Shown here piece by piece: positions 7,112 to 10,822 of a stretch of DNA of 10,822 nt. The position numbers and the translations under genes are program-made. Source of the DNA: Desulfovibrio sp. (GTDB taxonomy: Bacteria; Desulfobacterota; Desulfovibrionia; Desulfovibrionales; Desulfovibrionaceae); NCBI GenBank assembly GCA_022837365.1, contig JALHHV010000094.1, positions 1 through 10,822 on the forward strand, read 5' to 3'. The notes beneath the pieces are model-generated. The model ran no database searches, had not been told where the DNA came from, and saw nothing but the letters and a program-made list of their open reading frames with translations. The stretch's first letter is position 1. Each line of letters opens with the position of its first letter.

Positions 7112-8287
7112 ATGACCCTGCCGACGACATGGCTCGTGGTGCGCCTGAGCGCGCTGGGCGACGTGGTGCTGACCACGGGCGTGCTGCTGTGGCTGCACCG
7201 CACCCGTGGCTGGCGCTTCGTGGTGCTGACCCGGCCGCAGTGGGCTCCGGTGTTCCGCAACCACCCCGCCGTGGACCGCGTGGCCACGGTGGACCAGCGC
7301 GACCTGCGCCCCGCCGCGCTGCCCGGCCTGGTGCGGGGGCTGGCGGCCTCGCTGCCCGGCGCGGGCCTGCTGGACCTGCACGGCACCCTGCGGTCCCGGC
7401 TGCTGGGCCTGCTGTGGCCCGGCCCGGTGCGCCGCTACCCGAAATTCTCGCTGGAACGGCGGCTGTTCCTGCGTACCGGCGGGCGGCTGTTCCGCCACCG
7501 GCTGCGCGCCTGCAACGTGACCCAGCGCTACGCGCTGGCCGTGGAGGCCACGCCGCCCCCGCGCGCCGGACTGCTGCCGCGCATCCTGCTGGACGACGCG
7601 GAGCGGGAGCGGGGCATGGACCTGCTGCGCGAGGCCGGGCTGGCGCTCGAAGGGACGCCGGATGGTGCGCCGGATGGGGCGTCGGGCCGCACGCCTTCAC
7701 TTGCCCGTCCGCTGGTGGCCCTGCATCCCTATTCCACCCACCCGGACAAGGCGTGGCTGGCCGACGCCTGGCGCGACCTGGCCGGGCGGCTTTCCGCCGC
7801 CGGGCATGCATGGTTCGTGGTGGGGCGCTCCGGCGGAAAGGGGGGGGCCGAGGGCGGCGAATCCGGCCCCCTGTCCGGCCTGTCCGGCCTGTCCGCCCTG
7901 GTCGAACAGGTCCGGGCCTCGGGTGGGGCGGCGGCGGACTTCACCGACCGCACCGGCCTGCGCGAAACCTGCGCGCTGCTGGCCGCCGCCGACGTGCTGG
8001 TGACCGGCGATTCCGGCCCCATGCACCTGGCCGCCGGGGTGGACACCCCGGTGGTGGCGCTGTTCGGCCCCACCACGCGGGAATGGGGCTTCTACCCCGA
8101 AGGCCCGCGCGACGTGGTGCTGGAAACGGACGACGCCTGCCGCCCCTGTTCGCTGCACGGCAGCAGGCGCTGCGCCCATTCCGGGCGCTGCATGGGGGGC
8201 ATCGCGCCCGATGCGGTGTTCGAGGCGGTGCGGCGGGTGACGGCGGGGGAGATGGTTCCGGCAGGCACGGAGACGAAGCCCCGCTGA
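7112..8287 (+). CDS. Glycosyltransferase family 9 protein (heptosyltransferase type)
   Basis: This 391-residue protein resembles the WaaC/WaaF heptosyltransferases (CAZy GT9), which add ADP-activated heptose to the lipopolysaccharide core at the inner face of the cytoplasmic membrane. The N-terminal Rossmann domain opens with VVRLSALGDVVLTT (9-22), typical of GT9. The C-terminal nucleotide-sugar domain carries HPDKAW (210-215, with the K-x-W pair) and VTGDSGPMHLAAG (297-309, Asp300), followed by VALFGPT. A late Cys cluster (343, 346, 354, 360) also fits the family. Between the domains lie low-complexity inserts: TPDGAPDGA at 182-190, a Gly-rich stretch at 240-250 encoded across a G8 run, and LSGLSGLSA at 254-262. 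There is no signal peptide. The acceptor sugar cannot be told from sequence, so no symbol is given. It stands alone on this strand, divergent from the kinase and convergent with the TPR gene. Confidence 0.9.
   Translation: MTLPTTWLVVRLSALGDVVLTTGVLLWLHRTRGWRFVVLTRPQWAPVFRNHPAVDRVATVDQRDLRPAALPGLVRGLAASLPGAGLLDLHGTLRSRLLGLLWPGPVRRYPKFSLERRLFLRTGGRLFRHRLRACNVTQRYALAVEATPPPRAGLLPRILLDDAERERGMDLLREAGLALEGTPDGAPDGASGRTPSLARPLVALHPYSTHPDKAWLADAWRDLAGRLSAAGHAWFVVGRSGGKGGAEGGESGPLSGLSGLSALVEQVRASGGAAADFTDRTGLRETCALLAAADVLVTGDSGPMHLAAGVDTPVVALFGPTTREWGFYPEGPRDVVLETDDACRPCSLHGSRRCAHSGRCMGGIAPDAVFEAVRRVTAGEMVPAGTETKPR
7840..7847 (+). repeat. G8 homopolymer inside the glycosyltransferase gene
   Basis: Eight consecutive G residues encode part of the Gly-rich insert SGGKGGAEGG. 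The tract is intact and in frame here. A one-base slip would truncate the protein before its catalytic C-terminal motifs. Confidence 0.8.
7871..7897 (+). repeat. Three 9-bp tandem units encoding Leu-Ser-Gly/Ala
   Basis: CTGTCCGGC occurs at 7871-7879 and 7880-7888, followed by CTGTCCGCC at 7889-7897. This gives LSG-LSG-LSA in an apparent surface loop of the glycosyltransferase. Confidence 0.8.
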
Positions 8288-8318
8288 CGGCACGGGCCAT
8301 CGGCGGAGGCGAAGGGCG

Positions 8319-8388
8319 GCGCTTCCGTCAGCGCGTCAGGCAGGACAACGGGAGGCCGCGCTTCCGTCAGCGCGTCAGGCGGGACAGC
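8319..8388. repeat. Tandem duplication (period 39 bp) of the TPR gene 3' end
   Basis: The segment 8319-8349 recurs at 8358-8388 with 29 of 31 bases identical, the first 23 perfectly. The second copy contains the last codons and TGA stop of the TPR gene. The first copy lies downstream of it, in the same frame because 39 is a multiple of three, and reads SCLTR-stop. Each copy also contains a hairpin, GCGCT-6 nt-AGCGC (8319-8334 and 8358-8373), which could act as a weak transcription end between the convergent genes. There is no T tract. Confidence 0.85.
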
Positions 8389-9182
8389 AGTTCCCGCGCC
8401 TCGGTCAGCGAAGGGTCGGCCTGCATGGCGCGATTGGCGTATTCGTACGCCTTGTCCCGCTTGCGCCATTCCATGTACAGCTTGGCCAGGTTGAGCATGG
8501 TGCGCGGATGCGCGCCGAACTGGCGCAGGGCGCGCAGGTAGACGACCTCGGCCTTGGGGTACTCGCGCAGTTCCATGTACGCGGCCACGGCTCCGGAATA
8601 GGCCGGGGCCTCGCCGGGGAAGGAATCCAGCGCCGATTCGAACAGTTCCGCCGCCTCGAAGAACAGCCGGGCGCGCAGGAAACGTTGCCCGATGTCGGTG
8701 AGCACCCCCGGCTCGTGCCCCCATTCATCGGCCACGCGGCGCAGCAGGGCCCGCCCGCGCGGCAGGTCGCCCGCGTCCAGCCGGGCCTGGCCGTTGCCGG
8801 TCAGTTCCATCTTGCGCATCAGTATCTTCTGGGCCTGTTCGGCGGCCCGTGCGCGTTCCTCCTCCAGCATGGCGTGGCGGATGGATTCCAGCCGTTCGGC
8901 CAGCGGAAGCTCGTCGCCCGGCGCGTACGCCACGTAGGGGCCGGAAAGCACCTTGCGCCCTTCAAAGAACTTGCGGATGACGTGGTTCCTGTTGAGGTCG
9001 TTGACGAATTCGTGGATGTGCACCTCTGTCTCGAAGCGGGCCTGCCCGATGAGCGTGGTGCCGGAATAGTTGCGCAGGGCCGTTTCCATGGCCCCCAGTG
9101 CGCGCGTGAGGTAGCCGCGCGCCAGATAGGCGCGGGACCGCGCGATGTTGTCGCGCACGGCCTTGGGGGCGGTCATTCGCAT
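8367..9182 (-). CDS. Tetratricopeptide-repeat protein
   Basis: This 271-residue soluble protein has about three TPR-like helix pairs in its C-terminal half (about 159-191, 193-226 and 227-260, with FFEAAELFESALDSFPG, KAEVVYLRALRQFG and KAYEYANRAMQADPS). TPRs bind other proteins, so a scaffold or assembly role is likely, but the partner is unknown. Residues 1-125 are charged and helical and match nothing I recognise. There is no signal peptide or TM segment. The ATG at 9182 is chosen because AAGGA (9193 down to 9189) precedes it by 6 bases. The ATG at 9176, which forms an ATGA overlap with the nadD stop, is the alternative. Either start overlaps nadD, suggesting translational coupling. The 3' end is duplicated just downstream of the stop. 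Confidence 0.85.
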   Translation of the reverse strand: MRMTAPKAVRDNIARSRAYLARGYLTRALGAMETALRNYSGTTLIGQARFETEVHIHEFVNDLNRNHVIRKFFEGRKVLSGPYVAYAPGDELPLAERLESIRHAMLEEERARAAEQAQKILMRKMELTGNGQARLDAGDLPRGRALLRRVADEWGHEPGVLTDIGQRFLRARLFFEAAELFESALDSFPGEAPAYSGAVAAYMELREYPKAEVVYLRALRQFGAHPRTMLNLAKLYMEWRKRDKAYEYANRAMQADPSLTEARELLSRLTR

Positions 9183-9988
9183 GGGGCGTCCTTGGGGGGG
9201 GCCTTGGAAGGGCCGGACGGACAGGGAGGGCGACAGCCGGGGCGCGGGGCGGTGGCCTGCGGGGTGCCGGCGGCGGACATCCAGCAGCGGCGCACCTCGT
9301 CGGCGTGGGCGCGCAGCAGGCTGTCCACGTCGTCGGGCACCAGCAGGCGGATGTCCGCGCCGCGCAGCCATTTGCCGCGCAGCAAGGATGCGCTGATGTC
9401 CAGCCGGGGCAGGGGCAGGAACGTCAGCATGGTGTCGCCGTAGGGGCCGCCGGGCAGCAGGTGGCGTTCCGTACCCTGCGAGAGGCGGGGTGCGGGGTGG
9501 GCCATGCCGCCGGGTTCCGGCGGCAGCGGGACGGCGTCCGGCCAGCGGGCGGACAGGGCGGCGCGGAAGGCTTCCGGCCCGCTGCCCGCGCGGGGCACCA
9601 CCACGAAGTCGGCGATGCGCGGCAACTCCAGTCCCCGGTGCCAGTGGGGCAGCATTTCGAAATCCTCGCCCCCCAGGATGAAAAACGGCGCGGCCTCCGG
9701 CTCGGCGGCGCGGTAGGCGTGCAGGGTGTCCCAGGTGTACGAGGGGCCGCTGCGCCCGCCTTCCAGCGCGTTCACGGCCAGCGCGGCAAAGGGGCGCACG
9801 GCGGCGCGCAGCAGGGACAGGCGCAGGCCGAAGGGCAGCAGGTCGTGCCCCTCCTTGTGGGGGGGCACGGCGCACGGCACAAGGTCGATGCGTTCCGGCC
9901 GTAGCGCCTCGGCCACTTCTATGGCCAGGCGCAGGTGGCCCGAATGCACCGGGTTGAAGCTGCCGCCAAGTATGCCGATGCGCCGCAT
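9173..9988 (-). CDS. nadD: Nicotinate-nucleotide adenylyltransferase NadD
   Basis: NadD joins ATP and nicotinate mononucleotide to give deamido-NAD in cytoplasmic NAD synthesis. From the ATG at 9988 the 271-residue protein opens with RRIGILGGSFNPVHSGHL, containing the nucleotidyltransferase H-x-G-H motif (His15-His18). It continues with VPPHK (41-45), PSYTWDTL (82-89), the dinucleotide-fold stretch FILGGEDFEMLPHW, and near the C-terminus DISASLLRG (197-205), matching the family IS-x-S/T-x-(I/L)-R motif. GAAAGG lies 3 bases before the ATG. An upstream in-frame start at 10057 would add 23 residues ahead of the conserved N-terminus and is rejected. Bacterial NadD is usually about 190-220 residues. 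This one has an insert at about 152-185 and a Pro/Cys-rich tail (about 236-271). The tail overlaps the next gene's start region and carries a C8 run. Confidence 0.93.
   Translation of the reverse strand: MRRIGILGGSFNPVHSGHLRLAIEVAEALRPERIDLVPCAVPPHKEGHDLLPFGLRLSLLRAAVRPFAALAVNALEGGRSGPSYTWDTLHAYRAAEPEAAPFFILGGEDFEMLPHWHRGLELPRIADFVVVPRAGSGPEAFRAALSARWPDAVPLPPEPGGMAHPAPRLSQGTERHLLPGGPYGDTMLTFLPLPRLDISASLLRGKWLRGADIRLLVPDDVDSLLRAHADEVRRCWMSAAGTPQATAPRPGCRPPCPSGPSKAPPKDAPCE
9194..9201 (-). repeat. C8 tract (sense strand) at the nadD 3' end, beside the TPR ribosome binding site
   Basis: Eight C residues on the coding strand encode part of the Ala-Pro-Pro stretch in the NadD tail and directly precede AAGGA, the TPR gene's likely ribosome binding site. 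A slip here would change only the last few NadD residues and the position of its stop relative to the TPR start. Confidence 0.7.
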
Positions 9989-10109
9989 GAGCCTTTCGCC
10001 GTCCCCTTGGTTCACTCGGACTGCTTGATTCGCCCGTCCTTGCCCGCCCCGGCCCAAAGAAGCGCCACGGGGGACGCCCCTTCAGCCGCCGCTGTTTCCG
10101 CTACTCCCG
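9989..10109 (-). other. proA-nadD spacer
   Basis: The 121-bp gap contains the duplicated proA stop region and GC-rich sequence. On the minus strand GAAG (10083-10080) can pair with CTTC (10062-10059) around a GGGG/CCCC core, followed by only three T residues. This is too weak to call a terminator. The spacing allows either one transcript or an internal nadD promoter, and no promoter consensus was seen. Confidence 0.4.
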
Positions 10110-10117
10110 CTACTCCC
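10091..10117. repeat. 9-bp tandem repeat spanning the proA stop codon
   Basis: GCTACTCCC occurs at 10100-10108 and 10109-10117, with a diverged unit GCTGTTTCC at 10091-10099. On the minus strand the end of proA reads Arg-Glu-stop, and the copy downstream repeats Arg-Glu-stop in frame. Confidence 0.8.
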
Positions 10118-10822
10118 GGACCTGGCCCGCGCCGAACACCACGAACTTGGTGGTGGTCAGTTCCTGCACGCCCATGGGGCCGTAGGAATGCAGCTTGGAC
10201 GTACTGATGCCGATCTCGGCCCCAAGGCCCAGTTGCCCGCCGTCGTTGAAGCGGGTGGAGGCATTCACCGCCACCATGGATGCGTCGGCCTCGCGCAAAA
10301 AGCGCATGGCCCGCGCGTGGTCGCGGGTGCAGATGATTTCGGTGTGGTTGGACCCGTGCGCGGCGATGTGGGCCAGCGCTTCGTCCATGTCGTCCACCAC
10401 GCGCACGGCCAGAATCAGGTCGTGGAACTCCATGCCGTAGTCTTCCGGCGCGGCGGGGGTGGCCGCCTCGCCCAGCAGGGGCAGCGACGCCGGGCACGCC
10501 CGGAAGGTCACCCCGGCCGGGGCCAACCGCGCGGCCACTGCGGGCAGCAGGGCGGCGGCCTCGTCGCGGTGCGCCAGCAGGCATTCCAGCGCGTTGCACA
10601 CGCCGGGGCGCTGCACCTTGCCGTTGAAGACGATCTCCACGGCCTGGTCCAAGTCGGCCCCCGCGTCCACGTAGGCGTGGCACACGCCCTTGTAGTGCTT
10701 GAGCACGGGCATGGTGGCCTGCTGCACCACGGCGCGGATCAGGGTTTCGCCCCCGCGCGGGATGATCACGTCGATATACTGTTCGAGGGCGCACAGCGCG
10801 CCCACGGCGGCCCGGTCGGTGC
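10110..10822 (-). CDS. proA: Gamma-glutamyl phosphate reductase ProA, C-terminal part (5' end outside window)
   Basis: ProA reduces gamma-glutamyl phosphate with NADPH to glutamate semialdehyde, the second step of proline synthesis, in the cytoplasm. About 237 C-terminal codons are present and the frame is open to the right edge. The GTG at 10805 is internal. The visible part begins with [10 protein letters not shown], then [12 protein letters not shown] and [16 protein letters not shown]. The Cys in KGVCH is at the position of the catalytic cysteine of this aldehyde-dehydrogenase-like family. [10 protein letters not shown] and the ProA signature region [17 protein letters not shown] follow, with [17 protein letters not shown] and TTTKFVVFG near the end. 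It ends with VRE at the TAG (10112-10110), inside a 9-bp repeat. It is followed after 121 bp by nadD on the same strand. A proB homologue is not visible here. Confidence 0.96.
   Translation of the reverse strand, partial: TDRAAVGALCALEQYIDVIIPRGGETLIRAVVQQATMPVLKHYKGVCHAYVDAGADLDQAVEIVFNGKVQRPGVCNALECLLAHRDEAAALLPAVAARLAPAGVTFRACPASLPLLGEAATPAAPEDYGMEFHDLILAVRVVDDMDEALAHIAAHGSNHTEIICTRDHARAMRFLREADASMVAVNASTRFNDGGQLGLGAEIGISTSKLHSYGPMGVQELTTTKFVVFGAGQVRE

Noticed and set aside
10059..10083. Hairpin in the proA-nadD gap as a terminator
   Set aside because: Short asymmetric stem with only three T residues. Such pairings are common by chance at this GC content.

Overview
The window is very GC-rich, with almost all codons ending in G or C and densely packed genes. 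The proteins (a chemotaxis kinase, a Cache/PAS histidine kinase, a cyclic-di-GMP enzyme and a heptosyltransferase-type enzyme) suggest a motile Gram-negative bacterium with lipopolysaccharide. From general familiarity with the gene set and the proA-nadD-TPR order, I infer a delta-proteobacterial sulfate reducer of the Desulfovibrio/Nitratidesulfovibrio type. No rRNA or database comparison supports this, so the genus is an inference.

Layout. (1) 1-1436, plus: the 3' part of a cheA gene that enters from the left edge. (2) 1454-6799, minus: one uninterrupted 1781-codon reading frame made of two complete proteins in series, a membrane-bound Cache-PAS-PAS-PAS histidine kinase followed by a degenerate GGDEF-EAL-CBS-CBS-GGDEF cyclic-di-GMP protein. 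A stretch of about 79 codons (3842-4078) joins them and does not look like normal coding sequence. The second module has its own ATG and a purine-rich leader. A single-base change in a G4 run at 4075-4078 would restore a stop for the kinase at 4021. (3) 6800-7111: the divergent promoter region, about 310 bp with several short direct repeats. (4) 7112-8287, plus: a family 9 glycosyltransferase. (5) 8288-8366: a short gap between convergent genes containing a tandem copy of the 3' end of the next gene. (6) 8367-10822, minus: an apparent operon read proA (5' part outside the window) - nadD - TPR-repeat protein, with nadD and the TPR gene overlapping.

How the genes relate. The left half is signalling: CheA controls the flagellar motor by phosphorylating CheY, and the convergent neighbour would turn extracytoplasmic ligand sensing into autophosphorylation and/or cyclic-di-GMP breakdown. 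The right half is housekeeping: proline synthesis, NAD synthesis and surface glycan assembly. The most interesting point is the kinase/cyclic-di-GMP read-through. It is either a real chimeric receptor or a record of a recent or artefactual frameshift. A second theme is small tandem duplications at or near gene 3' ends: 9 bp at the proA stop, 39 bp at the TPR stop, and about 9 bp at the putative kinase end. No tRNA, rRNA, CRISPR array, insertion sequence or integrase was seen.
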